Assembly (NCBI GenBank): GCA_900315195.1
Contig: OMYD01000028.1
Coordinates: 1-40,549 of the forward strand
DNA: 40,549 nt
Direction: 5' to 3'
Source: an uncultured Eubacteriales bacterium
GTDB lineage: Bacteria; Bacillota; Clostridia; Oscillospirales; Acutalibacteraceae
Shown: piece after piece, positions 16,314-24,452 of the stretch
Position numbering within the stretch: the stretch's first letter is position 1
How the letters are laid out: every line of letters starts with the position of its first letter
Notes under the pieces: generated by a model
What the model was told of the DNA's origin: nothing
Database searches by the model: none
The model's input: the letters and a program-made list of their open reading frames with translations, nothing else
Made by a program: the position numbers and the translations under genes

Positions 16314-17341
16314 TGAAAACAAAAGTATTGGATAAAACACAGTTTGAGGTCGCTGCCGATATACTTAAACACGGAGGAGTAGTCGGTATTCCAACCGAAA
16401 CTGTGTACGGTCTTGCTGCTGACGCGCTCAACGGCAAGGCTGTTGAAAAGATTTTTAAGGCAAAGGGCAGGCCGATGGACAATCCGCTTATTGTGCATGT
16501 TGCGGATTTCTCAGATATCGAAAAATTCAACCTCGTCAGCGAGGTTCCCGAAAACGCAAAAATTTTAGCGAAAGCTTTCTGGCCTGGGCCCCTGACGATT
16601 ATTATGAAGCGCACTGATGTAATACCGCCTGAGGTTTCTGCAGGGCTTGACACTGTCGCGATCCGTTTCCCAAGCCATCCGATAGCTCAGGAAATTATCA
16701 GGGTGGCAGGAACTCCGCTTGCGGCTCCTTCCGCAAATTTATCGGGCTCGCCAAGCCCCACAACCGCGCGCCATGTTTTAAATGACATGGACGGCAAAAT
16801 TGATGCGGTTCTCGACGGCGGCTCCTGTGAGGTAGGAGTTGAAAGCACTGTTATTACCCTTGCCGCCGATGTTCCAAGAGTTCTTCGCCCGGGCGGAATA
16901 ACCGTTGAGGAGCTCAGAGACGTTCTGGGTGAAGTTGAGGTTGACGACGCTGTAATTCATCAGCTGGCTGAGGGCGTCACGGCGGCAAGCCCAGGAATGA
17001 AATACAAGCACTACGCGCCGAAAGCGAATGTTTTGCTGCTTAAAGGCAGCGACGATGCTTATATTTCATATGTGAACTCGCATTCCGATGATGATGTCTG
17101 CGCTCTGTGCTGTGACGAGGATTTGCTGCTTCTTAAAACAAAAACCGTATCCCTCGGAAGAAGAAACGATTATCTTACTCACGCGCGGCATTTGTTCGAC
17201 TGCCTGCGTAGAATTGACGAAAACAAAACCATTCGCACGGTATACTCGCGCCTTCCTGATGTTGAGGGCGTGGGTTTGGCTGTGTATAACCGCCTTATCC
17301 GCGCGGCGGGATTTGAGGTGATTGACCTTGAGAAGATTTAA
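16313..17341 (+). CDS. tsaC: L-threonylcarbamoyladenylate synthase (Sua5/YwlC/TsaC type)
   Basis: This 342-residue protein makes threonylcarbamoyl-AMP from threonine, bicarbonate and ATP, the first step of the t6A37 modification of tRNAs reading ANN codons. The YrdC-type domain (about 1-200) has GIPTETVYGLAADAL, KAKGRPMDNPLIVH and PSANLSGSPSPTTA. The additional C-terminal Sua5 domain (about 215-342) makes this the long form, and the linker MKYKHYAPKA is typical. It overlaps prfA by one base (TGATG) and coaE overlaps its 3' end. The set prfA-sua5-coaE is a common clostridial arrangement. Confidence 0.93.
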   Translation: MKTKVLDKTQFEVAADILKHGGVVGIPTETVYGLAADALNGKAVEKIFKAKGRPMDNPLIVHVADFSDIEKFNLVSEVPENAKILAKAFWPGPLTIIMKRTDVIPPEVSAGLDTVAIRFPSHPIAQEIIRVAGTPLAAPSANLSGSPSPTTARHVLNDMDGKIDAVLDGGSCEVGVESTVITLAADVPRVLRPGGITVEELRDVLGEVEVDDAVIHQLAEGVTAASPGMKYKHYAPKANVLLLKGSDDAYISYVNSHSDDDVCALCCDEDLLLLKTKTVSLGRRNDYLTHARHLFDCLRRIDENKTIRTVYSRLPDVEGVGLAVYNRLIRAAGFEVIDLEKI

Positions 17342-17927
17342 ATTAATAGGTCTGACCGGGCAGAGCGGAGCGGGCAAAAGCACGGTTTCAAAGCTTTTTG
17401 CCGAGCGCGGCGCAATGGTTATTAATGCCGATGAAATAGTTGCGGAGCTGTATACTCCATGTTCGCCTTGTCTTAAAGCAGTTGCGGCTCAATTCGGAGC
17501 TGATATAATCAACGGCGACGGAACTCTTAATCGCAGGATGCTTGCCGAGCGCGCTTTTTCCTCAGTTGAGAATACGGCGGCGCTTAACGGCCTTGTTCAT
17601 CCATTTGTTACCGCAAAGCTGTTTGAGCAGCTAAAAGAATCTAAGGATATTGTGGTTTTTGACGCTCCTCAGCTTTTTGAGTCCGGAGCCGATGTTATAT
17701 GTGACTGCGTAATTGCTGTTGTGGCTGATGAAAGCCTGCGTACGCAAAGGATTATGAAGCGCGACAGCCTTACCGAAGAACAGGCTCTGTCCCGTATACG
17801 CGCACAGCACAGCGAGTCTTTTTTTAGAGTGCACGCTGATTTTATAATTGAAAACAACTCAGACGAATGTTATTTGCTTCGGCAAGGGGAAGAAGTATAC
17901 AATACTATCACAAATGGGGTGATGTAA
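17328..17927 (+). CDS. coaE: Dephospho-CoA kinase
   Basis: CoaE carries out the last step of coenzyme A synthesis, ATP-dependent phosphorylation of dephospho-CoA. The 199-residue protein has the Walker A motif GLTGQSGAGKST near its start, the DADEIV-like NADEIVAEL, the VFDAPQLFESG segment and the lid RIMKRDSLTEEQALSRI. I choose the TTG at 17328, which follows GAGGTG by 7 bases; the TTG at 17322 is adjacent to that site. The gene overlaps the end of tsaC by 14 bases. Its stop overlaps the next ATG as TAATG. Confidence 0.92.
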   Translation: MRRFKLIGLTGQSGAGKSTVSKLFAERGAMVINADEIVAELYTPCSPCLKAVAAQFGADIINGDGTLNRRMLAERAFSSVENTAALNGLVHPFVTAKLFEQLKESKDIVVFDAPQLFESGADVICDCVIAVVADESLRTQRIMKRDSLTEEQALSRIRAQHSESFFRVHADFIIENNSDECYLLRQGEEVYNTITNGVM

Positions 17928-18568
17928 TGGCACAGTCTCGTGCTGCGCAGGGGAAAAGATATAAGAATAAAAAAAAGAAAAACAAAAAAGGATTAAAGAT
18001 ATTTATTATTATTTCGCTTGTTTTGACGGTAGCGGTTGTGGGCGTGGTTATCGCGTTCAATTCGGGAATGTTTAAGACAAAACAGTATCCTCAGAAGTAC
18101 GGCGAACTTGTTGAAAAAGCTTCTGAGGACTATAATTTAAGCACATCGTTTATTTATGCGGTTATCCGCACCGAAAGCAAGTTCAACCCTGATGCGGAAT
18201 CCGGCGTCGGCGCTTGCGGACTGATGCAGATTACCCCCGACACGTTTGATACATATATGAATATCCGCGGAGAGAGCGGAAAATATTCATCGAAGGATTT
18301 ATTTGATCCCGCTGTTAACATCGACTACGGCTGTTATATTCTTCGCGACCATCTGGATACCTTCGGTAATGAGGAGTGCGCGCTGGCGGCTTATAACGCC
18401 GGGCCGGGAAACGTTACGCAGTGGCTTGAGGATCCGGACATCAGCCCTGACGGCAGAACAATTATTGTAGACAACATACCCTCGGCTTTTTCCGAGACAC
18501 GCAATTATATTATTAAGGTTGAGGAAGCAAAGGATATTTACAGAGATTTATATGAGAGCGAAGAATAA
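17927..18568 (+). CDS. Membrane-anchored lytic transglycosylase (SLT/GH23)
   Basis: This 213-residue protein cleaves the glycan strands of peptidoglycan. A basic N-terminus (RYKNKKKKNKKG) is followed by one membrane segment (about residues 25-44) and a soluble-lytic-transglycosylase domain (about 55-200). The catalytic glutamate is Glu83 in AVIRTESKFNPDAES. The GLMQITPDTF and ALAAYNAGPGNV motifs are complete. It should act outside the cytoplasmic membrane. The start ATG overlaps the coaE stop and GGGGTGAT lies just before it; the longer upstream frame is only coaE shadow. Confidence 0.93.
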   Translation: MAQSRAAQGKRYKNKKKKNKKGLKIFIIISLVLTVAVVGVVIAFNSGMFKTKQYPQKYGELVEKASEDYNLSTSFIYAVIRTESKFNPDAESGVGACGLMQITPDTFDTYMNIRGESGKYSSKDLFDPAVNIDYGCYILRDHLDTFGNEECALAAYNAGPGNVTQWLEDPDISPDGRTIIVDNIPSAFSETRNYIIKVEEAKDIYRDLYESEE

Positions 18569-18647
18569 CGCTTCTCGCTATGAATCCTTAATATTAATTC
18601 GGAAAACATAACAAAGTAAAGCATTTTCGGAAAGGAAGTTATATAAT

Positions 18648-20051
18648 ATGTCAGAAGAAAAGAACGCTACGCAGGAGCTGCGTGAAAAGCTTATGAATGA
18701 GCCAAAGGGAGCAAAGGGCCTGACCGCTGAGGAGTTTGCGGCTGCCGACGCGTTTTGCGAAGGTTATAAGACTTTTTTAAACGCGTCACCCGTAGAGCGT
18801 GAAGCTGTAAAATATTCTGTTGACGCGGCAGAAAAGGCGGGATTTGTTCCGTATGATCCCGAGAAAGAATATAAGGCAGGGGACAGGGTATATCTTGTAA
18901 ATCGTGACAAGGCAATCGCGCTGGCTGTTATCGGCAAAAACGGCGTGAAAAACGGCGCGCGTCTGGCAATCGCTCATATCGATTCACCGCGTATTGATTT
19001 AAAGCCCAACCCGCTTTATGAAGCGAATAATCTTGCTCTTTTCAAAACCCATTATTACGGCGGACTTAAAAAGTATCAGTGGACAGCTATTCCTCTTACG
19101 CTTCACGGTGTAATTGTAAAGCTTGACGGAACACGTGTAGATGTATGCTGGGGCGACAAAGAAAACGAAAGCTGCTTCTGCGTAACCGATTTGCTGCCTC
19201 ATCTCGCTAAGGAACAGGTTACAAAGCCCATGGCGAAGGCATTTACAGGTGAGGATTTAAATGTTTTGGCAGGCTCAAGACCGTATGCTGACGCTGAAGA
19301 TGAAAAGGAGCTTGTAAAGCTCAATGTAATGGCAATCCTAAACGAAAAATACGGTATTACAGAGGGAGATTTCCTTTCGGCGGAGCTTTGCCTGGTTCCG
19401 TCATTTAAGGCAAAGGACATCGGCTTTGACAGAAGCATGATCGGAGGATACGGTCATGATGACAAGGTTTGCGCTTATCCCGCGCTCATGGCTGCTCTTG
19501 ACGCTGAGGATGTTGACTCGACCTGCATCACATACCTCACCGATAAGGAGGAAATCGGCAGCGACGGCAATACCGGTATGCAGAGCGACTTTTTGCGATA
19601 TTTCATTTACGACCTCGCAAAGCAGGACGGTGTAGAGGGTTACCGCGCTCTGTCAAAGAGCACCTGTCTTTCGGCGGATGTAAACGCGGCGTTTGACCCG
19701 ACCTACTCTTCCGCTTTTGAGGCAAAAAACAGCTGCTTTATTAACGGCGGAGTTGTAATTTCAAAATACACAGGTCATGGCGGAAAATATGACACCTCCG
19801 ACGCTTCGGCGGAGTATATGGGCGCGGTTCGCGGTATGCTTGAGAAGAACAATATTCAGTGGCAAATCGGCGAGCTTGGCAGGGTTGACCTTGGCGGCGG
19901 CGGAACGATCGCTAAGTATGTCGCCAATATGAACGTAGACGTTATTGACCTCGGCGTTCCCGTTTTAAGTATGCACGCGCCATTTGAGATTGTAAGCAAA
20001 ACCGATGTATTTATGGCGTATCGAGCCTTTTATGAATTTTTTATGCAGTAA
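18648..20051 (+). CDS. M18 family aminopeptidase (aspartyl aminopeptidase-like)
   Basis: This 467-residue zinc peptidase removes N-terminal residues, in this family mainly Asp and Glu, from peptides. The two-metal site of the M18 family can be followed: IAHIDSPR (first His), GYGHDDKVCA (bridging Asp), DKEEIGSDGNTG (catalytic Glu pair), CLSADVNAAFDP and VLSMHAPFEI (last His). The length is normal and no signal peptide is present, so it is cytoplasmic. GGAAAGGAAG precedes the ATG. The gene follows the transglycosylase after 79 bases without a clear terminator, and ends in a terminator at 20060. Confidence 0.93.
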   Translation: MSEEKNATQELREKLMNEPKGAKGLTAEEFAAADAFCEGYKTFLNASPVEREAVKYSVDAAEKAGFVPYDPEKEYKAGDRVYLVNRDKAIALAVIGKNGVKNGARLAIAHIDSPRIDLKPNPLYEANNLALFKTHYYGGLKKYQWTAIPLTLHGVIVKLDGTRVDVCWGDKENESCFCVTDLLPHLAKEQVTKPMAKAFTGEDLNVLAGSRPYADAEDEKELVKLNVMAILNEKYGITEGDFLSAELCLVPSFKAKDIGFDRSMIGGYGHDDKVCAYPALMAALDAEDVDSTCITYLTDKEEIGSDGNTGMQSDFLRYFIYDLAKQDGVEGYRALSKSTCLSADVNAAFDPTYSSAFEAKNSCFINGGVVISKYTGHGGKYDTSDASAEYMGAVRGMLEKNNIQWQIGELGRVDLGGGGTIAKYVANMNVDVIDLGVPVLSMHAPFEIVSKTDVFMAYRAFYEFFMQ

Positions 20052-20059
20052 TTATCTGG

Positions 20060-20093
20060 CTGCCCGCGGAGTTTTTCTTCGGGCAGTTTTTTG
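20060..20093 (+). terminator. Intrinsic terminator of the aminopeptidase gene
   Basis: CTGCCCG (20060-20066) pairs with CGGGCAG (20080-20086), followed by six Ts. Confidence 0.88.
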
Positions 20094-20251
20094 TTTTGAT
20101 TCTTAGATAATATGCATAAAAAATCATTAATATTTTTGTATTATAAAAAGTCCTCAATTTTCTAAAAACGAAAATAAGCGATATTGTTTTATTGTATTAT
20201 ATAAGAGTAAAATTGTAATTATTTTTTATAATATCGGTTTGGAGGTGCATA

Positions 20252-21739
20252 GTGTTGATTAAAAGTAAGCATAAAATAATCAGCCTGGTTGTTTGCGCTG
20301 CATTGTTGTTTTGCTCATTTTTGTCTCTTGCTTTCAGCGCTGACGCGACAAGCGGTGACACAATATTTGTAAAAGTAAACAACGGCTGGAGTACATCCAA
20401 TATTTACTGCTACATGTGGAAAAACAACGGTGGAAGCGGAAACGAAAACCATAGCTGGCCGGGTATTGAGATGACTAAGGTGTCGGGTACGGACAATGTT
20501 TTTACTTATACCGTAACCGATGATTATACTAAAATTATCTTTAATACCGGGCAGGGCGGCAAGCAGACACAAGACCTGACCTACACGGGCAACGGCGGGG
20601 ACGGAAAAATATACGACCTGGGAGCCGGAACATGGTCACAGTCATCGCCAACCGCGTCCACGGCACCTACTGCGTCAATAACTCCATCAGGTGACAATAC
20701 TGTTTATCTAAAGAACAGCGCCAAATGGTCAACGCCTAAATGCTATATGTGGAACAGCGGTTCAGATAATAACGCCGGATGGCCGGGTGTCAATATGACT
20801 CTTGTTGGTGATGATGTATGGGAATACACACCCTCAAAGACCTTTTCCTACTGTATTTTCAGCGACAACGGCGCCAATCAGACTGTCGACCTTACTGCCA
20901 AATACGGTTTTATTTACGATAACCAGACAAAATCATGGTCGGAATATAATCCGGGCCCTGTTAAGGTCAAGTCATATAAGGCAACACCCTCAACCAAGAT
21001 ATACACGGGTATGGAGGTTGTTTTATCTGCAAAGGCTGAAAGCACAGATGGCGCTGTAAGTTACAGGTTCAGCGTAAATGATACGGTACTAAGCGACTTT
21101 TCAGCGAAGGATTCGGCAGTTTGGACTCCTGCAGCTGCCGGAGATTATACCGTAAACTTTGATTTTAAGGACTCAGCCGGCAACGAAATAAACCGCAATC
21201 TTTCACTCAGCGTATTAAGCGACAGCGATGTTACGGCTCCGATAATCAAAAAGGTTACACCATCCGACAGCAGCTATATAAGAAAGGGAACAGCTTCCGC
21301 AATCAGCGTTACGGCAGGCGGAGGTAAGACCGGAACCAACCTGCTGTTTTACAAGTATGTAATTGTCGCTCCGTCAGGCTCACAGAATACAGCCTACTAC
21401 ACGCTTGACAATTACTACTCGTTCACCCCCATTGAGGAGGGCGACTATAAGATTTCCGTTTTTGTTCAGGGTTCGGACAATACAACCGTAAGCAAAACCG
21501 TTACTGTTACTTCCATAGGCGGAGATCTCCCGACAGACCCGACAGATCCTGTCTATAAATCAGGCGATGTAAACAAGGACGGCGTTGTAAACATTTTTGA
21601 CGCGACTTATATCCAGATGTATCTTGCCGAATTTTCAGGATACACTGTTACTCTTGAGCTTGGTGATCTTAACAGGGACGGGGTAATCACAATAACAGAC
21701 GTTACGGCTTTACAGAGGTCTATTGCCGAGTATAGCTGA
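20252..21739 (+). CDS. Secreted starch-binding protein with two CBM26-like modules and a type I dockerin
   Basis: This 495-residue protein has a signal peptide (about 1-30, cleavage near FSA/DA). Two CBM26-like starch-binding modules follow (about 35-128 and 147-235; recurring NGWSTSNIYCYMW...SWPGIEMT and AKWSTPKCYMW...GWPGVNMT). Next come two Ig-like domains (about 237-325 and 326-425) and a dockerin (about 437-495, GDVNKDGVVNIFDAT and GDLNRDGVITITDVT). It has no catalytic domain. It probably holds starch for, and docks into, a cohesin-based amylosome as described for Ruminococcus bromii. The start is GTG at 20252, 6 bases after GGAGG. No good promoter was found in the AT-rich upstream spacer. 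The amylase gene follows after 29 bases, so they are likely co-transcribed. Confidence 0.88.
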   Translation: MLIKSKHKIISLVVCAALLFCSFLSLAFSADATSGDTIFVKVNNGWSTSNIYCYMWKNNGGSGNENHSWPGIEMTKVSGTDNVFTYTVTDDYTKIIFNTGQGGKQTQDLTYTGNGGDGKIYDLGAGTWSQSSPTASTAPTASITPSGDNTVYLKNSAKWSTPKCYMWNSGSDNNAGWPGVNMTLVGDDVWEYTPSKTFSYCIFSDNGANQTVDLTAKYGFIYDNQTKSWSEYNPGPVKVKSYKATPSTKIYTGMEVVLSAKAESTDGAVSYRFSVNDTVLSDFSAKDSAVWTPAAAGDYTVNFDFKDSAGNEINRNLSLSVLSDSDVTAPIIKKVTPSDSSYIRKGTASAISVTAGGGKTGTNLLFYKYVIVAPSGSQNTAYYTLDNYYSFTPIEEGDYKISVFVQGSDNTTVSKTVTVTSIGGDLPTDPTDPVYKSGDVNKDGVVNIFDATYIQMYLAEFSGYTVTLELGDLNRDGVITITDVTALQRSIAEYS

Positions 21740-21768
21740 GAATGATGTTTATTAAAGAGGAAAATATT

Positions 21769-24126
21769 ATGTTTAGATTAAAAAAAGCAATAGCTGTTCT
21801 TCTTGCTCTTGTGATGGTTGTTGCGGTTTCGGCTGTTGCGGCGTCAGCTGAAGCGGTTCCCGATGACGCAAAGGTCGGTTCGGAAAGCAGCACTCCGACA
21901 AATATTGTGATTCATGTAAGGCAGGAAGGACTTGCGCAGCCTTATCTATACTTATGGAACTCGCTGCCTACAAACAGCGCTATGTCAAAATCCTATCCCG
22001 GTGAGAAGATGGTTTCCTCGGGAAAATGGTTTAACTATGTTGTAAAAAGCATGCAGTATTCAAAGGAACAGAAAATAACAAACGCTTCGGGCGATTGGTA
22101 TTTCAGCAACGGAAAATGGACAAAATATGATCCGGACGAGGTAGATCCCGTTGAAAGTTTTGATCCGCGTATGGACTCAATTTATTTTGTAATTCCCACG
22201 CGTTTCTATGACGGCGATTCCTCAAACAATGTTCACTGCTGGAATGACGGCGACGCAAATAACCCGGACTCCGATCCGGCATGGCGCGGCGACTTCAAAG
22301 GCCTTGCCGAGAAACTGGATTATATAAAGGCACTTGGATTTAATTCGATCTGGGTAACTCCGGTTGTCACCAACGCATCGGGTTATGACTATCACGGCTA
22401 TCACGCAATGGATTATTCGACCGTTGATGTGCGCTATGAAAGCGATGATTTTGATTTTGATGATTTGATCCGCGCCGTTCACGAAAAGGACATGAAGATA
22501 TATCAGGACGTTGTTTTCCAGCACACAGGCAACTTCGGCGAAGCTAATCTTTGTCCGCTTTTCACCAAGGACACCACGAAGGATTTGTCAAATATCGAGG
22601 AGTCGATGATTCCCACCGATTATCTTCTTGACTCTTACGGTCTCAGCTCGCCTGAGGACTATTGGGCTCAGGACGGTTTTATTCAGTACCAGCAGCGCCT
22701 TAAGCTTATGAAAAATACCGATTATTCCGGAGATAACGGTAACTCAACCGGTCAGGCGCCGTCACAAACGGATTATTCGGACAATAAGCTTTCAAGCAGT
22801 GACTTATACAACCCAAATAACTACTATCATACAGGTTATTTCCAAAGCCTAAACTGGGACGACTGGAGCTGTAAATACTGTCAGATTGCCGGCGATTGCG
22901 TTGACTTGAACACTGAAAACCCGGCTGTTGCGGAATATGTAACCAACACTTACTCCGAATATATCAACTGCGGAGTTGACGGCTTCCGCGTGGATACGGT
23001 TCGCCATATCCCCAGACTTGCTCTAAATCTTATGTTTAACGACCAGATCCATGCCGCAGCAACGGCTGCCGGTAAGCCTAATTTCCTTATGTTCGGTGAA
23101 ATCTGTACCCGTATGCCTGCCGCTTGGTACCGCGGACACGCTGAGGAATCGGCTCCGTATTACACATGGAAAGAAAGCAATCCCAAGTGGGCTCAGCAGT
23201 GGCACTGGGGCTCAACGTTTGATGACATCAACGAAAACATGAACATAACGTTCGACCACTATATTGAAGAAGACGACACAAGAGACGAGCCAACCTCTGA
23301 CAACGCTTTTCTGAACGGAATCACTTACCATACTCCAGACCGTTCAATGGCGTCGGGCATGGAGGCAATCGACTTCCCTGTACACCGTGCGTTTGGCAGT
23401 GCAAAGGGTGCGTTTGATCTTGCGAAAAGCGCTGACAAGTATTATAACGACGCCACCTATAATGTTATGTATGTTGATTCACACGACTATGCGCCCGAAC
23501 AATACGATGAAAAGAAGCGTTTTGCTGGCGGCACTCAGACATGGGCTGAAAACCTCGATCTGATGTTTACATTCCGCGGAATTCCCTGCATCTATTATGG
23601 CTCAGAGATCGAGTTCCAAAAAGGTCAGAGCATTGACGTCGGATTAGAAAAACCGCTTTCAACAACCGGACGCGCTTATTATGGGGATAATCTTGAGGGC
23701 GATGTAAACGCTACAGGTTTTGGCGAGTATACGGCGTCGGGCACTGTTAATAATACACTTAACTCTTCATTAGCCCAGCATCTTATGAAGCTCAATAAAA
23801 TAAGAAACGCTATTCCCGCGCTGCAAATGGGTCAGTATACCGTTTCATCAAATTATGTCAGCGGTGATATAGCGTATATCCGCCGTTATACAGATACAGG
23901 GGTTGACAGCTTGGCTTGCGTTACGGTTACCGGAAGCGCGACCTTCAAAAATATTCCCAATGGCCTTTATATAGACGCTGTAACCGGCGACAGAAAAACC
24001 GTTTCCAACGGAACGCTCAATGTTTCGGCAATGGGTAAAGCTAACATGAGAGTATATGTTTGCTGTGCCGACGGTTTTACGGGAATCAACGGCGCAATCG
24101 GAGGAACAACCGAATATCTTAAATAA
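21769..24126 (+). CDS. Secreted GH13 alpha-amylase with N-terminal starch-binding-like module
   Basis: This 785-residue protein hydrolyses alpha-1,4 bonds of starch outside the cell. A signal peptide (about 1-27) is followed by a CBM26-like region (about 42-115, YLYLWN...SYPGEKM) and a GH13 catalytic barrel (about 130-680). The four GH13 regions are seen as DVVFQH, GFRVDTVRH, FGEICT and VDSHD. Probable catalytic residues are nucleophile Asp409, acid/base Glu444 and stabiliser Asp573. A C-terminal beta domain ends the protein; no dockerin or sortase signal is present. The ATG at 21769 follows AGAGGAAAA and gives the proper signal peptide; the in-frame ATG at 21742 has no ribosome site. Confidence 0.93.
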   Translation: MFRLKKAIAVLLALVMVVAVSAVAASAEAVPDDAKVGSESSTPTNIVIHVRQEGLAQPYLYLWNSLPTNSAMSKSYPGEKMVSSGKWFNYVVKSMQYSKEQKITNASGDWYFSNGKWTKYDPDEVDPVESFDPRMDSIYFVIPTRFYDGDSSNNVHCWNDGDANNPDSDPAWRGDFKGLAEKLDYIKALGFNSIWVTPVVTNASGYDYHGYHAMDYSTVDVRYESDDFDFDDLIRAVHEKDMKIYQDVVFQHTGNFGEANLCPLFTKDTTKDLSNIEESMIPTDYLLDSYGLSSPEDYWAQDGFIQYQQRLKLMKNTDYSGDNGNSTGQAPSQTDYSDNKLSSSDLYNPNNYYHTGYFQSLNWDDWSCKYCQIAGDCVDLNTENPAVAEYVTNTYSEYINCGVDGFRVDTVRHIPRLALNLMFNDQIHAAATAAGKPNFLMFGEICTRMPAAWYRGHAEESAPYYTWKESNPKWAQQWHWGSTFDDINENMNITFDHYIEEDDTRDEPTSDNAFLNGITYHTPDRSMASGMEAIDFPVHRAFGSAKGAFDLAKSADKYYNDATYNVMYVDSHDYAPEQYDEKKRFAGGTQTWAENLDLMFTFRGIPCIYYGSEIEFQKGQSIDVGLEKPLSTTGRAYYGDNLEGDVNATGFGEYTASGTVNNTLNSSLAQHLMKLNKIRNAIPALQMGQYTVSSNYVSGDIAYIRRYTDTGVDSLACVTVTGSATFKNIPNGLYIDAVTGDRKTVSNGTLNVSAMGKANMRVYVCCADGFTGINGAIGGTTEYLK

Positions 24127-24134
24127 TCTATAAT

Positions 24135-24166
24135 AAAGGGCGTGCTTCGGCACGCTCTTTTCTTTT
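24135..24166 (+). terminator. Intrinsic terminator of the amylase operon
   Basis: An 11-bp stem around a TTCG tetraloop (GGCGTGC-TTCG-GCACGCT) is followed by a T-rich tract. Confidence 0.92.
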
Positions 24167-24356
24167 ATGATAAGCCGTTCTTATTTAGTGTAAAGGCATT
24201 TAATCTTTCATAAGCTCAATATTTCTAGTTGTAATTAAAAGATAACAAATCTGTTGAATAAAAACGCGTAAACCTATTACAACAGAGCAATAAAAAACTC
24301 AAGTATAAGTGGTGTTGTATATAAAAAAAGAATAATTACAGTCTTTTGTGTACTTG
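24167..24356. other. AT-rich spacer without recognised features
   Basis: The gap between the amylase and the giant gene is 326 bases. Apart from the terminator at its left end and the promoter at 24357-24386, I see no open frame, repeat or structured RNA in it. Confidence 0.5.
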
Positions 24357-24386
24357 TTGACAAAAACGACAAGATTATGATATAAT
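24357..24386 (+). promoter_or_regulatory. Promoter of the giant surface-protein gene
   Basis: A perfect TTGACA (24357-24362) and a perfect TATAAT (24381-24386) are 18 bases apart. The leader to the ATG is about 60 bases, and AAGGAGG (24440-24446) precedes the start. This is among the best promoters in the window, so the giant gene is likely well expressed. Confidence 0.85.
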
Positions 24387-24452
24387 TACTATGATTATAG
24401 GTATATGCTTTTTACCTTGTAAGAAACGGCAAGATTTGAAGGAGGCTTTTTA

